Below, piece by piece: positions 1-5,950 of a DNA stretch of 11,724 nt. The DNA lies in NCBI GenBank assembly GCA_964475595.1, contig CAYYXG010000037.1:1-11724 (forward strand), in the 5' to 3' direction. Made by a program: the position numbers and the translations under genes. Each line of letters starts with the position of its first letter. Position 1 is the stretch's first letter. This DNA comes from RGEC01 sp964475595 (GTDB lineage: Bacteria > Bacteroidota > Bacteroidia > NS11-12g > UBA955). The notes beneath the pieces were generated by a model, which had not been told where the DNA came from, did not search any database, and saw only the letters and a program-made list of their open reading frames with translations.

Positions 1-280
1 TTAGTTTGTTTACGCTGTGTCTTTCGCGGGTAATATGTCCAATGCATTCTGTATGTGTGCCGTTTCCATGTGCACAAAACTGTATAACCTCACAATTGGC
101 GCCACTACCTTCGGCCACACTGCCCACAAAATCACCCACGCGGATGGGGGCAATTTCTGCAGCGGGTATGTGAAACGCCTGGGCATTGTCGCCACCGGGC
201 CCAAAACCCTGGCTTAGGTCTACGCCGGCATGCAGAGAGCTAAAATATTTTACACCGTCTATCTGGCATTCAAGATGCAT
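1..280 (-). CDS. Cyclase/arylformamidase-family metal hydrolase, N-terminal part
   Basis: The minus strand is open from an ATG at 280 to the window edge (93 codons), so the C-terminal part is missing. Residues 70-82 read CAHGNGTHTECIG, which matches the HxGTHx(D/E) metal-binding motif of the cyclase family (kynurenine formamidase-like amidohydrolases). The two His and the acidic residue of that motif would bind a divalent metal. Family members hydrolyse amides or related bonds in small molecules in the cytoplasm; the substrate cannot be told from this fragment. The start is fixed by an in-frame TAA 12 bases upstream and by a TAATTTTG promoter element 4 bases before the ATG. Kynurenine formamidase is one option, but no other tryptophan-degradation gene is in view, so only the family is claimed. 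Confidence 0.8.
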   Translation of the reverse strand, partial: MHLECQIDGVKYFSSLHAGVDLSQGFGPGGDNAQAFHIPAAEIAPIRVGDFVGSVAEGSGANCEVIQFCAHGNGTHTECIGHITRERHSVNKL

Positions 281-284
281 GGGG

Positions 285-292
285 CAAAATTA
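285..292 (-). promoter_or_regulatory. Bacteroidota -7 promoter element of the hydrolase gene
   Basis: TAATTTTG on the minus strand matches the -7 consensus TAnnTTTG exactly and lies only 4 bases before the ATG at 280. A convincing -33 TTTG was not found. The spacing implies an mRNA beginning at or near the start codon. Confidence 0.55.
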
Positions 293-338
293 GGGTTTGG
301 CAACGTTAGAATGGAGTTTTGAAAAAATTGCAAAATTT

Positions 339-374
339 GGCTGCAGTTTTTGTAATTATTGCAAATAATCAGCC
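339..374 (-). terminator. Possible weak stem-loop after aat
   Basis: GGCTG (339-343) pairs with CAGCC (370-374), and inside it ATTATT (355-360) pairs with AATAAT (364-369) around GCA. The two helices are separated by an 11-base bulge on one side. The structure begins just past the aat stop codon and is followed on the minus strand by a short A/T run (AAATTTT). It could slow or end aat transcription before the next gene, but it lacks a proper U-tract and may be chance in A/T-rich sequence. Confidence 0.25.
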
Positions 375-376
375 AC

Positions 377-946
377 CTAAATGGTTGCCCGTTTCAACAG
401 CAGCATGTAGGTTGTATGCGATATTTCGTACGCCCCAAATTGTTTGATGTGTGGATTAAGGTACTGGGTGTCCAGCAACATAAATTCTTGTTCGCGTAAA
501 AATTCCACCAGGTACATCAGCGCCAGTTTGCTGGCATCGGTATGGGTATGAAACATACTTTCACCGAAAAAGGCCTTGCCTATAGACACGCCGTATAGCC
601 CACCCACCAGTTCTTCATTCAGGCGGGTTTCAAAACTGTGGGCAAACCCGGCCTTATGTAATGCGATGTAGGCCTCAATAATTTCCTCTGAAATCCAGGT
701 GTCTTCTGCACGCAGGTTGGCACATTGGCGAATTACCTCCTCGAAATTTCTGTTGATGGTAAAGGTGAATTTGCCGCTGCGGTATAATCTTTTCAGGTTT
801 TTAGAAACCGTGAAACGTTCATCCAAGGGAATAATCCCCCGATTTTTGGGTGTGTGCCAGTAGATTTCGTTGTTGTCATCGGGGTGGGCCATGGGGAATG
901 AGCCCGACATGTAGGCAGCCAATAGAATCTCCGGCGACAAAAACAT
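377..946 (-). CDS. aat: Leucyl/phenylalanyl-tRNA--protein transferase
   Basis: This enzyme moves Leu or Phe from aminoacyl-tRNA to the N-terminus of proteins with basic N-terminal residues, marking them for ClpS/ClpAP (bacterial N-end rule). The 189 residues cover the whole catalytic fold: LLAAYMSGSFPM (8-19), RGIIPLD (36-42), TWI (83-85), GFAHSFET (100-107), LVGGLYGVSIG (113-123), FFGESMF (126-132) and LLDTQYLNPH (157-166). Asp159, Gln161 and Asn164 align with E. coli Asp186, Gln188 and Asn191, and Glu129 with the GESMF glutamate. The protein is shorter than the 234-residue E. coli enzyme because the N-terminal GLLALGGDLS segment is absent; a similar short form is common outside the gammaproteobacteria. 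The start at 946 follows a degenerate -7 element (GAAATTTG) by 4 bases. It is transcribed divergently from trmB. Confidence 0.95.
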   Translation of the reverse strand: MFLSPEILLAAYMSGSFPMAHPDDNNEIYWHTPKNRGIIPLDERFTVSKNLKRLYRSGKFTFTINRNFEEVIRQCANLRAEDTWISEEIIEAYIALHKAGFAHSFETRLNEELVGGLYGVSIGKAFFGESMFHTHTDASKLALMYLVEFLREQEFMLLDTQYLNPHIKQFGAYEISHTTYMLLLKRATI

Positions 947-950
947 GCCG

Positions 951-958
951 CAAATTTC
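951..958 (-). promoter_or_regulatory. Degenerate -7 element of aat
   Basis: GAAATTTG on the minus strand keeps TTTG but has GA where the consensus has TA. It sits 4 bases before the aat ATG, the same spacing as the better matches in this window. It lies in the 59-base divergent gap shared with trmB. Confidence 0.3.
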
Positions 959-1005
959 GCCATATTATCAGAAAGTAAGGTGTTTATGTGCTTTTTTTGC
1001 ATGCA

Positions 1006-1647
1006 ATGAGCAAGGGGAAGCTGCAAAAGTTTGCAGAATTTGACGCGTTTGAAAACACGCTGGATTACAATACAGATACCAAGGGAAACTGGCATGCCAT
1101 ATTCGGGAATGAAAATCCCATTGTATTAGAACTTGCCTGTGGCAAAGGCGATTACACGGTGGGGTTGGCCCGAAGAAATCCCGGTATCAATTACGTTGGT
1201 GTTGATATCAAAGGAAACCGCCTGTGGCGTGGTGCTAAAACCGCTACCGATGAGGGCTTGAGCAATGTTCGTTTTCTGCGCATACAAATCGATTTTATAG
1301 AGAAACACTTTGCTGAAAATGAGGTTTCCCATATTTGGATAACCTTTCCCGATCCACAGCCGGCCAAAGCCAGAAAGCGATTGACTTCCTCCCGTTTTCT
1401 GGCCCATTACCGCAACATTTGCAAAAAGGATACTCAGATTTTTCTAAAAACCGACAGTGATTTGTTTTATGAAAGCACCCTGGAAACCATACAGGAAGAG
1501 GGATTGACGTTGCTTGAAAACATTCAGAATGTGTACACGCAGTCCTGTGCCTCTGAACTCAAAGAAATACAGACTTTTTATGAAAATATGTGGCTGAAGG
1601 AAGGCCGCACCATCAAGTTTTTGCGTTTTGGGTTAAACCGCCCGTAA
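1006..1647 (+). CDS. trmB: tRNA (guanine-N7-)-methyltransferase
   Basis: TrmB uses S-adenosylmethionine to methylate G46 in the variable loop of tRNAs. The 213 residues show a class I Rossmann methyltransferase: SAM-binding motif ELACGKGDY (42-50), the acidic end of strand 2 at Asp67 (GVDIKG), the TrmB signature FPDPQP followed by KARKRLTS (114-128; the Proteobacterial version is DPWPKKRH), and Thr190-x-x-Glu193 near the C-terminus, followed by GRTIKFLRF. The N-terminus MSKGKLQKFAEFDAFEN matches the usual KxKLxxFAE beginning. ATG 1006 was chosen over an in-frame GTG at 988 because the extra six residues are not family-like and would overlap the T-rich TTTTTTTG promoter-like run at 992-999. 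The length is normal. Icd follows 84 bases downstream but has its own promoter element. Confidence 0.96.
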   Translation: MSKGKLQKFAEFDAFENTLDYNTDTKGNWHAIFGNENPIVLELACGKGDYTVGLARRNPGINYVGVDIKGNRLWRGAKTATDEGLSNVRFLRIQIDFIEKHFAENEVSHIWITFPDPQPAKARKRLTSSRFLAHYRNICKKDTQIFLKTDSDLFYESTLETIQEEGLTLLENIQNVYTQSCASELKEIQTFYENMWLKEGRTIKFLRFGLNRP

Positions 1648-1706
1648 TCTGCCTGACTCAGGGGTTAAAACCATATTGCGATGCCGCAAATACGGCGTCC
1701 CGGAAT

Positions 1707-1714
1707 TACTTTTG
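1707..1714 (+). promoter_or_regulatory. -7 promoter element of icd
   Basis: TACTTTTG matches TAnnTTTG exactly and ends 17 bases before the ATG at 1732, so a short leader of about 10-12 bases is expected. No TTTG is seen at the -33 position. The element falls after the ATG at 1681, which argues that 1681 is not the start of icd. Confidence 0.5.
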
Positions 1715-1731
1715 CAGTCGCTAAACTGATT

Positions 1732-3186
1732 ATGACTGCAGAGAAAAACCAAAAAATTACCATTGCCTATGGAGACGGCATTGGTCTAGAAATTATGGAT
1801 GCAACCTTAAGGGTTTTAAAAGCCGCAGAAGCCCGACTGGACTATGATGTGATTGAGGTAGGCGAGAAACAGTACCTTTCCGGAAATACCAGCGGTATTA
1901 GCGATGAGGCCTGGTCGATTCTCAAAGCCAATAAAGTATTGCTTAAATCTCCGATTACTACACCGCAGGGCGGAGGTTATAAAAGTTTGAATGTGACCAT
2001 GCGCAAAATGCTGGGCATGTTCAGCAATGTGCGTCCCTCCAGAAGCTATGCGCCTTATGTATCCACCAATTTCCCCAATATCGATATGGTGATAGTGCGT
2101 GAGAATGAGGAAGATTTGTACGCCGGTATCGAATACCAGCAAACCCCCGAAGTGGTGCATACCATCAAACTTATTACCCGCAGCGGTTCTGAAAAAATTA
2201 TCCGTTACGCCTTTGAATATGCCAGGGCCAATGGCCGTAAAAAAGTGACTTGCATGACCAAGGATAATATCATGAAGCATACCGATGGTATGTTTCATCA
2301 GCTGTTTAATGAGGTTGCCGCAGAATACCCCGAAATACAAGCCGATCATTACATCATCGACATTGGTGCTGCAAGAATTGCCAATGATCCACAGCGTTTT
2401 GATGTGATTGTTACCTTGAATCTCTATGGCGATATTATCAGCGATATTGCTGCAGAAGTTTCGGGCAGTGTAGGGCTTTGCGGCAGCGCCAACATTGGCG
2501 ATGATTTTGCCATGTTTGAAGCCATTCATGGTTCAGCACCGGATATTGCCGGAAAAAATATCGCCAACCCCAGCGGGCTTATCAATGCGGCCTGCCTGAT
2601 GTTGCAGCACCTTGGACAAAGCGATGTGGCCGCAAAAATTGAAAATGCATTGCTTAAAACCCTAGAGGATGGTGTTCACACCGGAGAGATCTATAAGGAA
2701 GGGCTGAGCGCACAACTGGCCGGTACACGCGAGTTTGCCGATGCAATCATTGCTCGGATAGGGCAGAAACCGCAACATTTTAAACCCATAGAAGTTGAAC
2801 AATCGCAGACCCTGAATATCAAGGTGCGGCAGCATCCCCCGGCTGAAATGACCCAGGTAGGGGTGGATGTGTATGTACATGCCGAAATGGACAGCGGCCC
2901 GGCAATGCTGGTTGAACAGCTGAAAGCTGCTTGTGAAGGTATCCTGAAGTTGAAGATTGTTACCAACCGCGGTCTGGTGGTATATCCCAAGGCTTTGGCA
3001 GAAAGTATGCTCACCGATCAGAGCCGTTGCCGCTTTGTGAAAGATTTGGATTATAGCCCCATAACCCAGCAGCAGGTGGTGGATTTGCTGGTGGCATTAA
3101 ACAAGGCCGGATTGGTCATCAACAAAACCGAAGGCCTGTATTTCATGAACGGCAAAAGAGTTTTTAGCCTGGCGCAGGGCGAGTAA
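1732..3186 (+). CDS. icd: Isocitrate dehydrogenase, long Thermus/Rickettsia type, probably NAD-linked
   Basis: This TCA-cycle enzyme oxidatively decarboxylates isocitrate to 2-oxoglutarate. The 484-residue protein has the beta-decarboxylating dehydrogenase domain (about 6-345) plus the extra C-terminal domain (about 374-484, ending SLAQGE) found in the Thermus thermophilus and Rickettsia enzymes but not in E. coli Icd. Visible substrate and metal residues are SLNVTMR with Ser85 and Arg91, Arg101, Arg123 in RENEEDLY, Tyr130, Lys177 in TKDNIMK, and Asp234/Asp238 in LYGDIISD. The cofactor loop is HGSAPDIAGKN (266-276). Asp271-Ile272 occupy the place of Lys344-Tyr345 that read the NADP phosphate in E. 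coli, so NAD is the likelier acceptor (inference from homologues). ATG 1732 was preferred because homologues begin just before ITIAYGDGIG and a promoter element lies at 1707. The gene converges with menB across a 13-base gap with no clear terminator. Confidence 0.95.
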   Translation: MTAEKNQKITIAYGDGIGLEIMDATLRVLKAAEARLDYDVIEVGEKQYLSGNTSGISDEAWSILKANKVLLKSPITTPQGGGYKSLNVTMRKMLGMFSNVRPSRSYAPYVSTNFPNIDMVIVRENEEDLYAGIEYQQTPEVVHTIKLITRSGSEKIIRYAFEYARANGRKKVTCMTKDNIMKHTDGMFHQLFNEVAAEYPEIQADHYIIDIGAARIANDPQRFDVIVTLNLYGDIISDIAAEVSGSVGLCGSANIGDDFAMFEAIHGSAPDIAGKNIANPSGLINAACLMLQHLGQSDVAAKIENALLKTLEDGVHTGEIYKEGLSAQLAGTREFADAIIARIGQKPQHFKPIEVEQSQTLNIKVRQHPPAEMTQVGVDVYVHAEMDSGPAMLVEQLKAACEGILKLKIVTNRGLVVYPKALAESMLTDQSRCRFVKDLDYSPITQQQVVDLLVALNKAGLVINKTEGLYFMNGKRVFSLAQGE

Positions 3187-3199
3187 TCTCAGAATAAAT

Positions 3200-4024
3200 T
3201 TACGGAAATTTCGGGAATTTCTGAAAATCCGGTTTGCGTTTTTCCAGAAATGCGTGTTTGCCTTCCTGTGCCTCTTCGGTGAGGTAATATAACAGCGTAG
3301 CGTCACCCGCCAGTTCCATCAGTCCTGCCTGTCCGTCCAGTTCGGCATTGAAGGCCCTTTTCAGCATGCGAATGGCCATGGGGCTGCGTTCCAGAATGGT
3401 ATTGCACCAGTCTATGGTTTCGTCTTCAAGCTGCTCCAAGGGTACAACCTTATTGACCAAACCCATTTTTTCGCATTCATCGGCGGTGTATTGCCTGCAC
3501 AGAAACCATATTTCACGGGCTTTTTTCTGTCCTACATGGCGGGCCAGGTAGCTGCTGCCAAAACCACCATCGAAACTGCCTACTTTGGGGCCGGTTTGCC
3601 CGAATTTAGCGTGGTCTGCAGCGATGGTTAAATCGCAAACTACATGCAAAACATGACCGCCGCCAATGGCATAGCCATTTACCATGGCAATGACCGGTTT
3701 GGGAAGTGAACGAATTTTTTTATGCAAATCCAACACATTCAGGCGGGGAATACCATCTTCGCCAACATAGCCGCCAATGCCTTTCACATTTTGGTCGCCG
3801 CCACTGCAGAAGGCCTTATCGCCCACACCGGTAAGTATGACCACGCCAATATCCTGCCGTTCGCGGCAAATGTCGAAAGCATCCAGCATATCCATCACGG
3901 TTTGTGGCCTAAAGGCATTGTAAACCTCCGGACGGTTAATACTAACTTTGGCAATGCCATTGTATTGCTCAAAAAGAATATCGGAATATTCTTTAATCGG
4001 AGTCCAGGTGCGGGTATTTGTCAT
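3200..4024 (-). CDS. menB: 1,4-Dihydroxy-2-naphthoyl-CoA synthase
   Basis: MenB closes the ring of o-succinylbenzoyl-CoA to form 1,4-dihydroxy-2-naphthoyl-CoA in menaquinone synthesis. The 274-residue protein is a crotonase-fold enzyme with the MenB-specific stretches SGGDQ (74-78), GYAIGGGHVLHVVCDL (117-132, oxyanion hole), FGQTGPKVGSFDGG (141-154) and YYLTEEAQEG (246-255). Gly145 in the QTG motif matches the bicarbonate-binding glycine of E. coli type I MenB, Asp152 matches the catalytic Asp163, and Tyr247 matches Tyr258. It is therefore predicted to be a bicarbonate-dependent enzyme. The length and both ends are normal. It lies 32 bases downstream of the barrel-protein gene on the same strand but has its own exact -7 element. 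No other men gene is in view. Confidence 0.97.
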   Translation of the reverse strand: MTNTRTWTPIKEYSDILFEQYNGIAKVSINRPEVYNAFRPQTVMDMLDAFDICRERQDIGVVILTGVGDKAFCSGGDQNVKGIGGYVGEDGIPRLNVLDLHKKIRSLPKPVIAMVNGYAIGGGHVLHVVCDLTIAADHAKFGQTGPKVGSFDGGFGSSYLARHVGQKKAREIWFLCRQYTADECEKMGLVNKVVPLEQLEDETIDWCNTILERSPMAIRMLKRAFNAELDGQAGLMELAGDATLLYYLTEEAQEGKHAFLEKRKPDFQKFPKFP

Positions 4025-4031
4025 GGAGCTA

Positions 4032-4039
4032 CAAAGTTA
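4032..4039 (-). promoter_or_regulatory. -7 promoter element of menB
   Basis: TAACTTTG on the minus strand is an exact TAnnTTTG match, 7 bases before the menB ATG. It sits in the 32-base gap after the upstream barrel gene, so menB can be transcribed on its own with almost no 5' leader. A TTAG lies 17 bases upstream as a poor -33 candidate. Confidence 0.6.
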
Positions 4040-4056
4040 CCGCCAAATTGTAAATT

Positions 4057-4986
4057 CTAACGAAAAACGAAACCGAATTGCATGCCGGTATATTTGGGTC
4101 CTTGTTGTTCCTTAAATAGCGGACTGGTGTTGTATCGGAAATATAGGCCCACATTGTTGTAGCTAACCTGCACAAATGGGGTAATCAGAAAATCATTCAT
4201 GTTGAAATCATCAAAATCCTTGATGGTTTTTTCGTTGTCCAGCTTCACTTTGGTGTGGGTTCTCACCCTGTAGCCGGCAAGTATACCTGCCCGAATCCCA
4301 AATCCCTCGTCTGCTGCCTTGGCTTTGGACTGATAACCAAACGACAGCGGGATTCCTATATAATTAACCACTATTTTGCTTTTGGCGGAGTTGTTGGCAG
4401 AGTCAATTTGGGTGTTGAACATGGGCTGATTCGGCATAAGTCTTACATCACTATTGTTGAATCTGTAATTCATAATGTCGTATTGGATTCCACCCCAAAG
4501 ACGCCAGTTTCCGGAAAACGTTTTAATTCCCCATTCCGAATTGAACCCAAAGTGCAGGGTGCTTCCGTTGTTTAATTCCGGAAACTCGGCGGCAATGCCT
4601 GTAGTATTGGTTTTTTGCAGCGTAGCAAATCCCAGCTGCATGCCTCCGGCAACAAGCATAGTGGGCGTTTTTTTCTGCTTTTTGGGGTTGGGTAAAATGG
4701 TATCGTGGTTAATAATAATCAGACTTCTGTTTGGCCAAAAGCTTATTAAGGAGGAGAAAGTATCCTTATTCCGGTTTTTGGAATGTGAATCTGCCCAAAA
4801 AGCGTCTTGTATTTCACCATCAGCACTGGTTATTTCTGTATTTATTGTATTTTCTTTGTGAATAGTTTCTGTTTTGTTTGTATTTTGTCCAAATATCGTG
4901 GTTGATAATGAAAGATTTACCAACAGAACCAATATCACTTTGGTGATGCTTTGAATGTTTGGGGTATTTGCCATGGTTTTTAACAT
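4057..4986 (-). CDS. Secreted outer-membrane beta-barrel protein, function unknown
   Basis: The protein (309 residues from ATG 4986, or 305 from ATG 4974) begins with a signal peptide: Lys16, a hydrophobic core (VILVLLVNLSLSTTIF, 17-32) and a likely signal peptidase I site after FG (33), leaving Gln at the mature N-terminus. Residues 35-107 are polar and low in complexity, probably a periplasmic or disordered stretch. From about 108 alternating hydrophobic/aromatic strands begin (MLVAGGMQLGFATL, GSTLHFGFNSEWGI, WRLWGGIQYDI, VVNYIGIPLSFGY, FGIRAGILAGYRV, FLITPFVQVSYN, GLYFRYN, GMQFGFVFR), consistent with an 8-10-strand barrel of the PorT/OmpA-like beta-barrel superfamily ending in an aromatic-rich beta-signal. 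The gene is A/T-richer than its neighbours. An in-frame ATG at 5085 was rejected because it would put about 33 residues before the signal peptide. I do not recognise a specific function. Confidence 0.8.
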   Translation of the reverse strand: MLKTMANTPNIQSITKVILVLLVNLSLSTTIFGQNTNKTETIHKENTINTEITSADGEIQDAFWADSHSKNRNKDTFSSLISFWPNRSLIIINHDTILPNPKKQKKTPTMLVAGGMQLGFATLQKTNTTGIAAEFPELNNGSTLHFGFNSEWGIKTFSGNWRLWGGIQYDIMNYRFNNSDVRLMPNQPMFNTQIDSANNSAKSKIVVNYIGIPLSFGYQSKAKAADEGFGIRAGILAGYRVRTHTKVKLDNEKTIKDFDDFNMNDFLITPFVQVSYNNVGLYFRYNTSPLFKEQQGPKYTGMQFGFVFR

Positions 4987-5021
4987 GAATGGGGAAACAG
5001 ATGTATAATGTATAGGGTGTA

Positions 5022-5029
5022 CAAATTTA
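5022..5029 (-). promoter_or_regulatory. -7 promoter element of the barrel gene
   Basis: TAAATTTG on the minus strand is an exact TAnnTTTG match, 35 bases before the ATG at 4986 (47 before 4974). It would give a normal-length leader, unlike most genes here. It sits in the roughly 200-base divergent region shared with the methyltransferase gene; no good -33 was found. Confidence 0.45.
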
Positions 5030-5150
5030 CTGCCATAATGATTACGATAGGGTAAAATCCACCCACATGCACCGAGTGGGTTCATTCCTGAAGGTGTGTA
5101 TTGGATTGTTGAAACTGGTCCTTATTTATGCCAATGACTATGCTTGCGTA

Positions 5151-5180
5151 TTTGCCTGCCAAATAGTTGCCGTATCTTTG
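5151..5180 (+). promoter_or_regulatory. Bacteroidota promoter (-33 TTTG / -7 TATCTTTG) of the methyltransferase
   Basis: TTTG at 5151-5154 and TATCTTTG at 5173-5180 are separated by 18 bases, close to the usual Bacteroidota spacing. This is the best two-part promoter in the window. The -7 element ends 8 bases before the ATG at 5189, so the mRNA should start within a few bases of the start codon. Confidence 0.7.
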
Positions 5181-5188
5181 AAAACTAT

Positions 5189-5950
5189 ATGCCAAGCTGG
5201 TTTGAAAGTTGGTTTGACACCGAATATTATCATTTGCTTTACAATAAGCGAGACGATAATGAGGCCCGGGATTTTATGCTTTCCATTTGTTCGCTGCTTA
5301 ACATTGCTCCCTGCTCATACTTAGCCGATATTGCCTGCGGTAAAGGCCGCCACAGCCGTGTGCTCGCTTCACTCGGTATGCGTGTTCATGGATTTGATAT
5401 CAGTGCCAACAGCATTCAATATGCGCAATCCAAAGCAACGGCCAATGAACAGTATGCTGTTCAGGACATGAGAGAAGACTTGCCGGTTCGAAATTTGGAT
5501 GCAGCCATCAATGTTTTTACCAGTTTTGGTTATTTTGATTCGGATAAGGAAGATCAACAAGCGATTACCCACATCTATCAGGCGTTAAAACCCGGTGGCT
5601 GGTTTATACAGGATTACCTGAATGCTGCATCGGTATTGCCGAATTTGCCTAAACAGGAAAAAGAAATTCGGGGAAATGTGCAATTTGATATCCATAAATT
5701 TGAACATACCGGCCATATTAGAAAAACCATCCATATAAACGATGCCATACATTCATGGGATTTTCAGGAGTCTGTGAAAATATATACCATAGAGCAACTG
5801 GAAGCATTGCATACAGCAGCAGGTTTTGATGTAACCTATCGTTTTGGCAATTATTCTTTAGCTCCATTTGCTGAAAATTCTTCGCCCCGCATTATTCTTG
5901 TATCGCAAAAGCCCTACAGCCAAAATGAATCCGGATCAACTGCTGTTTAA
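5189..5950 (+). CDS. Class I SAM-dependent methyltransferase
   Basis: The 253-residue cytoplasmic protein has a Rossmann-type methyltransferase core: motif I DIACGKGRHS (47-56), the SAM-ribose-binding acidic residue Asp70 in GFDIS, a motif around Asp104-Phe110 (LDAAINVF), and LKPGGWF (133-139). The N-terminus MPSWFESWFDTEYYHLLY is a recurrent beginning of this Bacteroidota methyltransferase group. The target is unknown; nothing in the C-terminal half identifies a substrate. ATG 5189 was chosen because it follows a well-formed promoter by 8 bases; the in-frame TTG at 5144 lies upstream of that promoter. Its 3' end overlaps the PAP2 phosphatase gene by 26 bases, so the two are probably co-transcribed and translationally coupled. 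Confidence 0.88.
   Translation: MPSWFESWFDTEYYHLLYNKRDDNEARDFMLSICSLLNIAPCSYLADIACGKGRHSRVLASLGMRVHGFDISANSIQYAQSKATANEQYAVQDMREDLPVRNLDAAINVFTSFGYFDSDKEDQQAITHIYQALKPGGWFIQDYLNAASVLPNLPKQEKEIRGNVQFDIHKFEHTGHIRKTIHINDAIHSWDFQESVKIYTIEQLEALHTAAGFDVTYRFGNYSLAPFAENSSPRIILVSQKPYSQNESGSTAV

Noticed and set aside
17..217. Plus-strand open frame of 66 codons at the left edge
   Set aside because: The minus strand encodes the conserved HGNGTHTE hydrolase motif across the same bases, so the plus-strand frame is a shadow.
988..1005. GTG start adding six residues to trmB
   Set aside because: The family N-terminus starts at MSKGKLQKFAE, and the extra codons cover the T-rich promoter-like run 992-999.
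1681..1731. Upstream in-frame ATG adding 17 residues to icd
   Set aside because: The extra residues do not resemble homologous N-termini, which begin just before ITIAYGDGIG, and a -7 promoter element (1707-1714) lies inside this stretch.
1816..2529. 237-codon antisense open frame opposite icd
   Set aside because: It lies entirely within a clearly conserved gene on the other strand, and its translation shows no recognisable domain; it is a codon-bias shadow.
3205..3221. Inverted repeat GAAATT/AATTTC between icd and menB as a terminator
   Set aside because: It is A/T-rich, lacks a T-tract and lies within the last codons of menB, where it encodes part of QKFPKFP.
4987..5085. ATG at 5085 extending the barrel protein by 33 residues
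   Set aside because: It would bury the signal peptide behind a polar extension, and it lies upstream of the promoter element at 5022-5029.
5144..5188. TTG start extending the methyltransferase by 15 residues
   Set aside because: It lies upstream of the -33/-7 promoter at 5151-5180, so it would not be in the mRNA; the family-like N-terminus begins at 5189.
5868..5924. TTG start extending the PAP2 phosphatase by 19 residues
   Set aside because: The added residues are basic and unlike family N-termini; the ATG at 5925 gives a normal membrane-protein beginning.
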